Source: Pocillopora verrucosa (lineage: Eukaryota; Cnidaria; Anthozoa; Scleractinia; Pocilloporidae). Taken from it: 64,000 bases of DNA. Position numbers and translations under genes: made by a program. Below, piece by piece: positions 11,429-22,132 of this stretch. Positions within the stretch are counted from its first letter, which is position 1. Each line of letters starts with the position of its first letter. The stretch lies in contig NC_089316.1 of assembly GCF_036669915.1 (NCBI RefSeq), forward strand, positions 22,918,997-22,982,996. Reading direction: 5' to 3'. The notes beneath the pieces are model-generated. The model did no database searches, had not been told where the DNA came from, and was given only the letters and a program-made list of their open reading frames with translations.

Positions 11429-14400
11429 GTAAGCAAATTTATACCAAATTCAGACGATCAGATCTGCTAGTGGTCGATGCCAGGATCTGTCCGCCTACAG
11501 GAGCAGAAATGACGTCACGTTGCTGTGATCTGTCAGAGTACAGTCGCACAACTGACGCCACGTTTCTTTGCGCCGTTAATGCGCAAAGAAATTATTTTAA
11601 AAGCCATGCAGTTTGAAGTCAGTTCTTCATTTTCCTTGCTGGTGAACTGTTATCAAAAAACAAAAAACTATTAAAATCTAATAGAACAACCTAAATCAAA
11701 AAGAAAATATGTTTATGATTAAAGTTGACTAAGCTATAGTTTTGGTTTGGTTTCAGAGCGCGTGCCACACCAGCCCGTGTCTAAATGGAGGCACATGCCA
11801 ACCTGGAATAACGGTTATGGACTATACATGTGTCTGTCAATCAGGCTTTACGGGAAAAGGATGTGAAAAAGGTAAAAAGTTACGTCGGTTATAATAGTAG
11901 TTCGCACGCCTCCGGATCCCCACCCCCTCCCCCAGCACCCATTTGTCGGTGGCCGACAACCCTACGATCAACAGAAATCATGTAATTCATCTGAAAAAAA
12001 GAAACTTGAAAGCCCCCTTCTCCCTCCAAACAATATTGCCTGGAATCGGTGAACAGTTTGTTAACATCAGTGAAATGGGGGGAAGGAGAGAGAAATGAAA
12101 TTTACAGAAAAAATTCAAAAAGTAACAGAGCGTACCATTTATTGTAGTTAAATATTGCTGACATTGTGTATTTTTTAATTGACGGATCGCGACGACTTAC
12201 AATCAATTCTCTTGAAATAATTATTAACTTTAATTAGTCGGTTGTTATTGATGCAAGCTAGGCCGTTGTAACATTTAGCAATGAATACGAGAAAATTACG
12301 CGCTTAAGATTGGCTAAAAACGAGTACATTCTCATTTAACACGAGTGCAAATCATAAGTAGCGTCCTCTATCTTGCTTTTTTCTGATGCTTTTTTCATGT
12401 ACCTCATTACCAAGTAATAACATGATTTCTCTTGCAATTTGGTGTGCTACGCACTTGTAAATTTTTCAAATTATACCCGCCCTAAGGGCTCGTGCACATC
12501 TGTTGTCATTGAAATTTTTTATTCCTGTTTATCAACACCAAAATGCAATCGAAATCATTTTACTACCTATACGTATAAAAAGGTCAAAATCTGTTTTTTT
12601 TCTTTGCTCATAACATCAGTAGCTTACTGTAAGGATAAAGTTTAGATCATAAAAAGGGAGTATCGTTTCGTTTCAATATATTCTTAAAATACCAAAACTA
12701 CTTCGCTAGCAAAGTAATCAATTTGCTTAGTATTAGAGTGGCTTTTCCTTTTTCATAAAAATCTTGTCAATGGTTTTTGTGATGTGTTATGACCATAGAA
12801 ACCAAAAGGCTGTTTTTATTTTCTGGCTTGAAAGCTCCGTTTCCTTCCTGGTCTTGTCCCAATCTCACCCCTTCAAGTTTTAGCACAGTGAGAGAGGTCT
12901 TAGTAAAATGTAACCCTTGGTAACTGACATCTAGGTTTCCTCACTCAAGATTGGTTTTGTATAGGTAATAACATGATTTGGAATGCAATTTAGTGTTTTG
13001 AAAGACAACAAAATTGCACGAGCGCGTAGGGCAAATGCAGTTTGTTGTCTTTGAAAAATTCCAAAGCGCTTAGTACACCAAACTGCAAGAGAAATCATAT
13101 CATTACTTGTTAATAATGCATGCGACAAAACATCGCAGAAAATCGAGATAGACGAAATGTTTGCAATTTATACTCGTGTTACAGCTTTGCACTCGAGTTT
13201 CAACTTTGCACTCGCGTTACATGAGAATGCATTCGTTTTTAACCAATAAGAAGCACGTAATTTTTTTCATGTACATTATTGGATCAGTTATTCAGCATAT
13301 TTCAGGGTTCAACGCCGTATTTACAAACCTGGACAGAACAGGACGCACTGGTCCCAAATCACTTGACAATCATTACGCAGGTCAGGATCACGATGGACAA
13401 GTTTCTTTGTCGAGAGGTATTCAACTCTGGACTGTGCCTTATTCTGGTCACTACAGAATAGAAGTAATTGGAGCCGCAGGTGGTTACAATGAGCAGCACG
13501 ACGGCATATACGCCGAGTATCGAGGAAGAGGTGCAAGAATAAGCGGGACTTTTGTATTGATTAATGGAGAAATCATTCAAATTCTCGTTGGCCAGGAGGG
13601 GGGCAAGAGTGAACGCACAAGTAGTGGAGGGGGTGGATCTTTTGTAGTCAAAGAAACAAACGACTGCTTGGTAATTGCTGGAGGAGGTGGTGGTGTAATC
13701 GACCCGCAATCAAGACATGCAGGATGTGATGCCAGTGCAAACACAACGGGGAATCCTGGCTATAGATCATGGTCGGGGGGGAGCAATGGACATGGTTCCC
13801 AGACGGTTGATGATTGTAAAGCAGGTCAGGGTCTATATTATAAATAAAACGTGACGATAAGTAATGGTAATGGAACTGAGTTTGAGTCCAATTCGGTCTG
13901 TAATCATACGAGTGATAACAAAGTCGGACGACTGGCAGCGGGAGTCTGTTTTGTTTATCAGGATTTATTACTCAAAAATTACATTTACCGAGAAAAGAAG
14001 AATGGCCAAGTTATGAAAGACAAAGAACATTTGTCTGTACACTGATTCTATGGTTGTTGAGTTCAAGGTTGCGATTGGTTAATTTTAATTACAACTTTGA
14101 ATATGATTGGCCTATTGAACTGTCCAATACTAACAACTTGGCAAGTGAATTAGTGGAAAGTAGGAAATTATCAAACCAATCACAATCGAGGAAATTGTTA
14201 TCTTAATGATAACAACAGGAAGATTTCGTAGTTATAATTATCGTTAGAATTTTATTCGAGGATGGTTCCAACTGAACAGTTCACTTAAGCTGTTGTTAGT
14301 CTGAAATCGTGATTATTTACACCAAATTGAATCCGAATTTGTTTGACTACCTATACCTATAGTACTGATATTTATTATTTGATGTTCAGGTGGCGGTGGC

Positions 14401-14739
14401 GGAGGTTTTTACTCAGATGGAAGGAGTGGACTGGAATATGGAGGAGCATTAGGAAATGGCAGCGAAGGTGGTAAGGCTTTTCTCAACGGAGGGAAAGGGG
14501 GCAGGGCCCCAATACCTATTATGTTCGGCGGCTTTGGTGGCGGTGGTGGAGGTACACAATATAAAGGGGGTGCAGGCGGTGGAGGGGGGTACTCTGGAGG
14601 AAGCAGTGGGGCTGGTGTAAGCGATTCCTGTGGGGGTGGAGGTGGATCGTTTAACTCGGGAAGAGATCAGCAGAATGAATGTTGTTACAACTCAGATGGG
14701 CATGGTCAGGTGACCGTAACATTGCTGAAAGGAAACTAG
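11142..14739 (+). CDS. Gene A: secreted PAN-EGF-glycine-rich protein (5' leader exon not found)
   Basis: Four exons are supported: 11142-11428, 11757-11871, 13306-13824 and 14390-14739 (stop TAG). Phases match at every junction (in 1, then 0, 1, 1), giving 423 residues after the missing leader. The first exon is a PAN/Apple-like domain with Cys spacing HCKNLC...DTCVSIN...FLCQLSN. The second is one EGF repeat with six Cys (ACHTSPCLNGGTC...YTCVC...GKGC). The last two form a glycine-rich module like that in the ALK/LTK ectodomain (Pfam Gly_rich): WTVPYSGHYRIEVIGAAGG, EYRGRGARISGTF, ILVGQEGG, and at the end CGGGGGSFNSGRDQQNECCY. There is no transmembrane segment, so it is presumably secreted; its ligand is unknown. 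Paralogues B and C lie downstream on the same strand. Confidence 0.85.
11757..11871 (+). CDS. Gene A exon: EGF-like repeat
   Basis: Acceptor tttggtttcag, donor aaag|gtaaaa. The exon has 38 codons with six Cys in canonical EGF spacing, and no Ca-binding Asp/Asn signature is evident. Confidence 0.85.
12285..13275. mobile_element. Foldback MITE inside intron 2 of gene A
   Basis: About 12285-12595 and 12950-13275 are imperfect inverted copies. The left arm reads aaaattacgcgctt, then gattggctaaaaacgagtac, then tgatttctcttgcaatttgg. The right arm reversed reads aaaattacgtgctt, ttggttaaaaacgaatgc, tgatttctcttgcagtttgg. The right end stops about 30 bp before the acceptor of the glycine-rich exon at 13306. 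No transposase frame was seen and the target duplication is unclear. Confidence 0.65.
13306..13824 (+). CDS. Gene A exon: glycine-rich module, first half
   Basis: Acceptor catatttcag, donor gcag|gtcagg, phase 1 in and 1 out, 172 full codons. Contains AVFTNLDRTGRTGP, then GQDHDGQVSLSRGIQLWTVP, then HAGCDASANTTGNPGYRS. The exon at 18614 in gene B aligns almost residue for residue. Confidence 0.9.
14390..14739 (+). CDS. Gene A terminal exon: glycine-rich module, second half
   Basis: Acceptor gatgttcag, stop TAG at 14737-14739. Long Gly runs end in SCGGGGGSFNSGRDQ, NECCYNSDGHGQVTVTLL, matching gene B's last exon. Confidence 0.9.
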
Positions 14740-16702
14740 CAGTTTACCGTATTAGGGCAACGGAACGTACACGATATGCTACGATATTACGTTAAAGAAC
14801 AGACAAAAAATACGGACAGTTTCTGTTTTCCCTCGCCCTACACAGGGATTGGAAAACATTCACGCGTATTATTCGTGAAACCATCGAATAAGTTGTAATT
14901 ATTGACCACTAACGTAAAGAACGTAGAGATGAATCATTAATGGCGATTAATTTCAATGAAATGCGGCTACGGCCTTAGGAAGACCGCACATACCATTGAT
15001 TTTAATAGAAAAGAGAGATAATTCAAAGTTGTAATGGTGTGTGTAGAGATTTCATATGTTTGATCACATGTTTGAATAAAAATTTCCTTTACTCGAGCCC
15101 TTCGGCTGCTGCCCTTTTTAATAACATGCGAAGGTAAACTTTAACCTCGGAACGTGTAATCCTGATGCCTTATTAAAAAAAAGAATAACAGGGAGGCAAC
15201 GCCAAGGAAGACATCGATTGGAATTTTCATCTTCCTTTATAAGTTTTCAAATGGCTGGACGTGTTTACCGTCTCTTGAGGCGCCCACCTCAATTCGGTCA
15301 AACGTGTGGGAGCAGCCATGAGTTAAACATGGAAAACATGAATCATTTAACGTCGGGGTTAAAGTTCTCAGACCATGCAAATTTTTGATGATTTCAACAT
15401 GTTGTTTTGCACAGGACGGCTAAGAGACATGTAAAGTTTTAAAGCACACGCGCTGAGGCATTTTTCTGCCCATTAGATATTTTGTTTTGTCACTTCCTTG
15501 TTATCGTCCCAATCGTGGTTTGACTTAGTTCCTTTTATTATGACTAATTAAGAGCCAATTATTTTCCGTCCTGTTGTGCCGTAATTTATGGTTGATAAAC
15601 ATATCCTATAAGACATTTTGTGTGTAACATTGCAAAGTATTTTTATAAATTGTGCCGTATATTTACAATCCCGCAGGGCGAGTCAAAATAAAAATAACAA
15701 GTAGATATACCAAGCGATATCACACCCTAATCCGTCTACTAAGTTACTTTTATTCAGCTGATTATTTTTATGACCATTTCCTACAAGGCAACGACGAAAA
15801 AAAATAAAAATAGAAACAAAAAGCGGTTTTTTGTCAGGTCTTGTGTTACGCTCATATCGGGCATGCACATGAGACGTCAACCTGTCAAACAAGGTTTTAC
15901 AACGATTCAATGTTGAGATAGAAAGTGACATATTATCAATGACAACTGTTTGAATAATTAATTTATTGCCAGTGGAAAAAAACAGTATGCCTAAAGACAA
16001 ACTCTCAAAGACATGAATGAGCTTTAGGTATTTGACAAAGGTGCTTAATCAGAACTTCAAAACTACAGTTCTTTTTTCATCATCCACCCCAATCACATGT
16101 CGACAATGCTCCGGCGTAGTAGTCTGCTGCTGATACTTGGTGAGAAGATGGCTGTTAACCAAGAGCGATTTTCAATCCATTTTCATTTCTTCTTTGATAC
16201 AATTTCGAACAGTTTTTTTTTCGCAGCGCAAAGTAATCAAATGTCTAAAGATCGCTTGATATTTTAACTGGATTCGCCCATTATTTGTACTCAACGAAGC
16301 GAAGTTGCTCGTATCATGTCACGACTCATTTTTTCGTTTTCTGTGTTTACTTAAAAAAAAAACATCTGTCCATTATGCATACACATAAGGGACACAGAAC
16401 ACAAAACACACGATAGCTCTAAGCAGTGTTGAACCGTGTAATTAAACTTTTACAGCTACAGATCAAGTACACAGAAGAGGTATCCATGTTTTATAGCATC
16501 ACCTACGTACTATTAAAAAAATGGTTGTGTGTTCTTCAAAAAAGCGTGAGTAACAGAAAGTTTGCTTGAATTACATAAATATTTGATAAGTTGTGTGTGG
16601 CCGTTTTTTGCAAGGATCCAATTGCTAATCAGTTGGTGATAAGTATATTTCTGCTTATATCGACCATTCTTTCACCTCGAGAAATTACGCCCAAAAGTAG
16701 TC
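14740..16702. other. Spacer between genes A and B
   Basis: AT-rich, with no exon or tandem array found. One minus-strand 105-codon ORF (16000-15683) has no recognisable features and is probably chance. Confidence 0.5.
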
Positions 16703-16796
16703 ATGAACGCGTATTTTACAACTTTGCCTTTGTTCTTTGAATTTGTCCTTTTATTTGGAACTTGGATGTGTATACCCGTAGAAGCCAAAAATCGCG
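16703..16796 (+). CDS. Gene B leader exon (signal peptide)
   Basis: ATG at 16703 is followed by a hydrophobic core (LPLFFEFVLLFGTWM) and an AXA-like site near PVEAKNR, then donor gcg|gtaagt. It has 31 codons plus one base. Confidence 0.75.
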
Positions 16797-19700
16797 GTAA
16801 GTAAAATTAACAACAACAACCACAAAACCTCAAAAAACACGCATTTTTTCAGATTCACAAAAGATGCTCCACCGAAGAACGCGCCTATTTTAAGAATATC
16901 ATAAAACACTCAATCAGATACTAATAAAATTGCGCCCGTGCTTGATTAACTCAAGTTGTAGAGCGCCGGACTGCCGTGCGTGAGGTCGAGCCCTAAAACG
17001 GACAAACACTCAGAATATTAAAATAACTGGGGAGACTTTGTTGCCTCTGCCATAACATTCGCAAATGGTTAGACATTCTATTCTGTACCTTCCCCACCAT
17101 TTTCTCTGCACAGGTTAGTAGAAGAAGTTAAGGAACCCACGCACTTCTCGCAGAGAGTGGGGAACATAACTAACTATGTTGTGGTCTGGCATTGTCAGTG
17201 TTTTAAACCAGCTATGAGTAGAACTGGTCCACTCCGTCGAAATATTGCAACTACATACGATACGTATTCACTCAATACATTTTCTTGGTCAACTGATATC
17301 GGTGGATTTCAGAGAGAATTCTACAAAGGAATACATTATTCAGTGAATATTGACTCCTCCATGATGTTTACATCGGTTGAGTCAATTTGGTCCAAAGAAG
17401 GCAACCTTTGTAAAAACCTTTTACGGATCTATGTGTACTTAAGAAATCTGGTCAAACAGAGTTTATTTTAAAAAAAAAAAAGGGGGGGGGGTAATTTTCG
17501 AAAGGAACTGTGGTGCTGAGTTAGCGGGAGGTTTTATATGATAATTTGGTTTACAATGATAACAGTGAATTTGTCTATCACTTTTATGATAAAATATTCG
17601 ACAGCACTTTACCGTTTAAAACAAAGTGAAAGTTAGGATATCAAACTTCAAAATATAAAATAGGACCTACAGAATATGATGGGACCGAATGTCATAGATT
17701 TTTTTGAATAAGCATGTCTTAAACTGTTTCTGAAAAGTAACCAAGTTCGGAGCCGTTCTAATCAACATTGGAAGCCAAGCGAATATCAACTGATCGATAT
17801 TCTCTTGTGAAAGCTTTTTCCTCTGAGGTGGACCAGCAAAGGCAAAAGCTTGATCAGCAAAAGTCTTGCAACTGGTACGAGGCACCTCTCAAAAAGCAAG
17901 ATTGTTGGATCGCAGAGAGATAGGTTTCTTTTTTCCTGATGCGATAAGGGATATCCCTCACTTTGTCACGGCGAAAGATGAGGGGCTAACGCTCGTAACG
18001 TTAGCTTTAAAGCTCTTTACGGAGGTCAATTTACATATAAGCTAAGTTGATAACACAAAATTTACGTTTACTTGAACTTACAACAGCTCATTGCGTATCT
18101 CTCTTCGGTGAAAGATCTCTCTGAGCCTCAAGTTAGAATAAATAATACAGTCTTTATTTATGTTAGCCTCTTTTTTTAATAATTATCTTCTCGCTGAGAT
18201 TAACTTATAATTAATTTTACCAAAAAAATGCTGGTTCCAGCAACCCCTGTGCCCACGGTGCAACATGTCTCAATGGATTCACAGACAAGAAATACATTTG
18301 CCTGTGTCCACCTAAAGCCATAGGTGAAAACTGCGAGAATTGTAAGCAACATTGTAACAATTATCGGTAGTTACGGTTTAGAAGCGTAATCACTTTAACA
18401 TGAAATCCTTCAAGCTAGTGATTGTGTCATCTAGATGTCTAAGTGAAAGATGAATGACATGTCGACAACCTGAACGGAGCATCGAATGTTTTCTTAACGG
18501 ACTACGAATTAACAAGCACATCAAGTACGGCATCAATGATGTAATGGTTTTTACTATTATTTTCATTATTATCATTATTACAGTTATTATTCTTATTATT
18601 ATTTAATTTTCAGCATTCTCTGCGATCTTCTCAAATCTCGGTGCCACCGGAAGATATGGCCCAACAACGCTGGGCAGTCACTACACAGGTCAGGATCATG
18701 ACAGACAAGTTACATTGTCCAGCGGTATTCAACAGTGGACTGTGCCTCACACTGGTGACTACAGAATAGAAGCAATAGCAGCAGCAGGAGGGTACGATTC
18801 ACACCCTAATAGCGCTCAGTATCGAGGAAGAGGAGCTAGAATGATCGGAACGTTCAGTCTGATTAAAGATGAGATCATTCGTATCCTTGTGGGACAGGAA
18901 GGGGGCTCTGAAAATCATGACTGGAGTTCTGGCGGTGGTGGAGGTACATTCGTTGTCAGACAAAACAACACGCCTTTGATAATAGCTGGAGGTGGAGGAG
19001 GTCTGTATTACTTGACAAAACGGCATGCAGGGTGTGACGCAAGTACAAACACAACTGGGAATCCTGGGTACAGATCAACAGGGTCAGGCGGAATCGGTGG
19101 CCTTGGCGGGCAGAGTGGCAATGCCAGCTACGCAGGTGAGGGAATTTCCGGGGGCCTCGCGAGCTGGAGAGTGAAACAGGCGAGAAAGAGGTCCGCTAGA
19201 GAAAACCTGCAGACTCCTCGACACCTCGCCCCACCCACACCTCGACTTTCGGAAAACTTTCTGGAAAGCCAGAGGTGTACTTGTCTCAGCAGCAGCATTT
19301 ATGAAAGCTTGCTCGTAGGCTATGGGAACACCACATCCAGAATGAATCAAAAAATTCGATTCTTGCTTATGGAAATTGACATCCGTATTGTAAAATTCAG
19401 GGAGGAATTTTCTCCCACTAAACGATTCGTTTAAATAAGGTTATATCAGTTATTATCGTTAAAAAGAACCTTTTTGGTATAATTGGTTTCATTTCACTTA
19501 TTTAGAGATTTATTAACATCTTCTTTTCTATCATTTTTTCTTTTTGTCTGTTTAAGTTGAATCCCCTTTTAATTCTTTTAGGCGGCAGCGGTGGAGGCTT
19601 TTTTTCCAACGGATCGGATGAGAACGCAGACGGTGGCAGAGGATTTCTTCAGGGAGGAGTGGGGGGCAAAGGCAATAGGTTAAAAGCCAACGGTGGGTTT

Positions 19701-19892
19701 GGGGGAGGAGGAGGAGCTTACGGAGGAGGGGGTGGTGGTGGGTATTCCGGCGGAGGTGGCGGAGGTGGCGGAGAGATGAACAAGGATTCTTGTGGAGGAG
19801 GGGGTGGCTCTTTCAACTCAGGAAAGGATCAGAAAAATGAGTGTTGTTACCAATCTGATGGACCTGGTCAGGTTACGATAACATTACTGTGA
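16703..19892 (+). CDS. Gene B: EGF-glycine-rich paralogue, possibly damaged
   Basis: The leader exon 16703-16796 encodes MNAYFTTLPLFFEFVLLFGT..., a convincing signal peptide, with donor cgcg|gtaagt in phase 1. The EGF-like exon is 18241-18341, and the glycine-rich exons are 18614-19135 and 19582-19892 (stop TGA). The last two match gene A throughout, including intron position and phase. Two oddities: no PAN exon exists between 16796 and 18241, and the EGF exon starts in a phase that does not fit the leader. Its first Cys (TGC at about 18229) is out of frame, and only five Cys remain in frame. Either an exon was missed or the copy is broken. The 1.4-kb intron holds a SINE and a LINE remnant instead of the PAN exon. 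Confidence 0.7.
16932..17190 (+). repeat. tRNA-derived SINE in gene B intron
   Basis: A degenerate tRNA head is visible: A-box-like aactcaagttgtagagcgcc and B-box-like gaggtcgagccc. A body follows: aaataactggggagac, then attcgcaaatggttagacat, then gttaaggaacccacgc and gttgtggtctgg. A second copy lies inverted at about 35600-35770. The 104-codon ORF beginning at 17157 starts inside this repeat. Confidence 0.75.
17667..17895 (-). mobile_element. Degraded non-LTR retrotransposon 3' coding end
   Basis: The minus-strand frame reads SCKTFADQAFAFAGPPQ...LPMLIRTAPNLVTFQKQFKT, CLFKKIYD. This is the usual C-terminal tail of CR1/L2-like reverse-transcriptase ORFs (sequence family from memory). It is heavily truncated, and no RT domain is left here. 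Confidence 0.55.
18241..18341 (+). CDS. Gene B EGF-like exon, first Cys out of frame
   Basis: Contains NPCAHGATC, YICLCPP, GENCEN and ends in phase 1 (aat t|gtaagc) like gene A. It enters with one base, which gene A's EGF exon does not. Confidence 0.6.
18614..19135 (+). CDS. Gene B exon: glycine-rich module, first half
   Basis: The acceptor is preceded by a TTATTA-rich tract (18553-18605); the donor is gcag|gtgagg. The exon has 173 full codons, including SSGIQQWTVPHTGDYRIEAI and YRGRGARMIGTF. Confidence 0.9.
19582..19892 (+). CDS. Gene B terminal exon: glycine-rich module, second half
   Basis: Acceptor aattcttttag. A Gly run follows, then CGGGGGSFNSGKDQKNECCY and GQVTITLL, stop TGA. Confidence 0.9.
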
Positions 19893-21353
19893 AATCACTG
19901 TATAGAATGATTGATTAAAATTATTTAATCAACCATTAAAATTTCTTCAAATGTGATTGGTGCGCTAACTGCTTTAATTTTCATTAATTTTTTTGGAGAG
20001 ATGTAATCGGACAGTGTGAAGCAGTCAATCACACCAAATCTACTAAGCTAGCTCCACCAATCATAGAATTGATCACAATAACCAAATATCACTCATTTGA
20101 AGGAAAATTGGGAGTTTCCAGGATGGACGGATTTTTAACTTTAGAGATCTTTGGAGATATTTGTTCTAGATGTGTTTGTTTTTTCGGAAATTATAATGGC
20201 TACGATTAATTGGTAACAGGGCTTCGTGTCGTCCATGTCTGTCTGTTATCATACTTGTGATTAACAAATCGTAGTTCTGAATTTCCAGCCATTTAAGGTA
20301 GTTGAAGCGAGAACAAAAAGAGGTTTTAGATCCCTTTTAGAGGTTTTACTTGTGATGTTTGATGGAGAATGAAGCATGGCAGCTGCATTATAGAGAGGTA
20401 TCCTAACTTTTCTTGAAAATGTAATGATGAAATTCCTAACAATATGTAATGTGTAACTTAATTTACAATGTAAGGAGGTATACTTTAATGAGCCCGTACG
20501 GAGTAATTCAGATTACGCATTAAAAATTAATATCGCTTCTAAGACCCGAGAAGTGCATCCTCACTGTTAACTATCTAACCTCGTTTGGAATGAGTTCCCC
20601 AAGATTCACCGAAGCAAGAAGGTAAGCCACTGGCTAACTGTGAATTTCACCTTTTCATTTTTTGGGGGGGATTTATGTAACTATCAAAATGGAAATACAA
20701 AAACAAATGAAGTATTAAGAAATGAATCAATACGAGCAAGACCAAAATACAAAAATTGTCTTAGAAAAGTTTTAAATCCTTGTAACCTGTCTCTCTATAA
20801 AACTTTGCAAAATTAACTTTTAAATAATGTAAGAATAGAAATAAAGAGAGCCTTGTAGTAGACGCAAAAAAATCATTAGAATTACGCAGAAAACCTTTCC
20901 AAATTGTCAGCGCTTCGCCCGGTAAAACCCCAAAGTTTCTGATAATACCAATCAAATATATAAAAAATCTTTAATTTTAGCAACATCGCCTCTTGAAAGG
21001 CTTTCCTGAACGTTAAGTAGTCGGTGTTTATTCCCTTTTCGTCTGATTAATTTTTCATAACTCATAAATTGAGCAGAGGAAGGGAAGAATAAGTCATATT
21101 TAAAATGAAAGCAGACCTAGTTTGATCTTTTTTGATTTGAGTTTTATAAGTGTCTTGTATTCATACGGAACGTGATCCACCGGAGTCGCTGATACGAAAC
21201 CCATCAAAAATAAACGCGCAGACTCTCCTGGTGACAATTTCCGTTCAAGGACGTTGCTTCATTCATCGATAGACTAATAAGCAACAATAAATTCTTACGG
21301 TGTACGTACTTTTAATTATGATAACCAAAACCAGGCTACTTAAGTGTCTCAAT
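19893..21353. other. Spacer between genes B and C, with duplicated 3' flank block
   Basis: About 19945-20110 (gattggtgcgctaactgctt ... ctccaccaatcatagaatt) is repeated at about 22565-22725 downstream of gene C. The rest is AT-rich and featureless by eye. Confidence 0.55.
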
Positions 21354-22132
21354 ATGGCACCCTACCAATTTGCACTGGCAATCGGGATATACATTTTTTT
21401 ACTTATTTCTCAGCGAGATACCTCAGAAATTAAGTTTTACTCTAATTTTCGTTACTAAATATAACGCAAACGCTATATTTGGTGGTGGCTGACGGTAGAT
21501 TTTGATTGGATCCACATTCCAACGGAATCAGATTTTGCTATATCGAAATTAGGAATATGAGATATTTCTTCATGCATGGTTTATTTGCTGTGGACACGGA
21601 TCAGTTTGGCTAATTTTTATGAAGCAGCGTCTCTTGCTTTCATTAAAAGAAATTCATGTCCAGTGAAGTTTGATTTCGAACGTCACGAGGCAGTAAATGT
21701 TTCTGGTCCAATTCTCTGGCGGTGCGCAATGTTCAGACCGCCTGCTTACCAATACATCCACCTCTTTTTATTATTTTCGGGCTGAGCTCCACATCAGCTG
21801 AGTTTTTAGTTGGAAAAATGTACCTTGTGCGACGGGATTGTATGATTACATTCTTCTTTATATACCAGCTGCCCTTATGAATTCTTCCGTGTCTTGTCGA
21901 TCCGAACGTTCCATTTATGGGATGATGCTCCACGGACACACATTCAAGAAAACCAGGGCAGAAAGCTTGACAGAGTGTGTGATGGCGTGCAATAATGGTG
22001 CCATGTGCCAAAGTGTGAATTACATCATTAATGAAGACGTTTGTGAATTGAATAATCGCACGAAGGAGGCCAGACCAGATGACCTCGTTCCCCACGAAAA
22101 TAGCATATATATGACACGATTTAGTGAAAGAG
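21354..22132 (+). pseudogene. Gene C: PAN-only remnant of the same family
   Basis: A candidate leader exon 21354-21450 (MAPYQFALAIGIYIFLLIS...) ends in phase 1 at a weak donor (c|gttact) and is nearly the same length as gene B's leader. The PAN exon 21869-22132 has acceptor tatataccag and donor gag|gtattg. It holds CRSERSIYGMMLHGHTFKK, ECVMACNNGAMCQSVNYI and CELNNRTKEARPDD. No EGF or glycine-rich exon follows before the 3' flank repeat at 22565. It may be a truncated copy, or a short PAN-only secreted protein if an unseen terminal exon exists. Confidence 0.5.
21869..22132 (+). CDS. Gene C exon: PAN/Apple domain
   Basis: 87 full codons, phase 1 in and 1 out. The five Cys follow the PAN pattern, with CQSVNY and CELNNRTKEA close to what coral PAN proteins show. 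Confidence 0.75.

Noticed and set aside
14521..14739. Small plus-strand ORF as a separate gene
   Set aside because: It is the in-frame end of gene A's last exon.
16932..16995. Functional tRNA gene
   Set aside because: A and B boxes are degenerate, the acceptor stem does not pair, and the sequence continues into a SINE body with a second copy elsewhere.
17157..17471. 104-codon ORF in the gene B intron, considered as the missing PAN exon
   Set aside because: It begins inside the SINE (gttgtggtctgg), lacks PAN cysteines and has no suitable splice phase.
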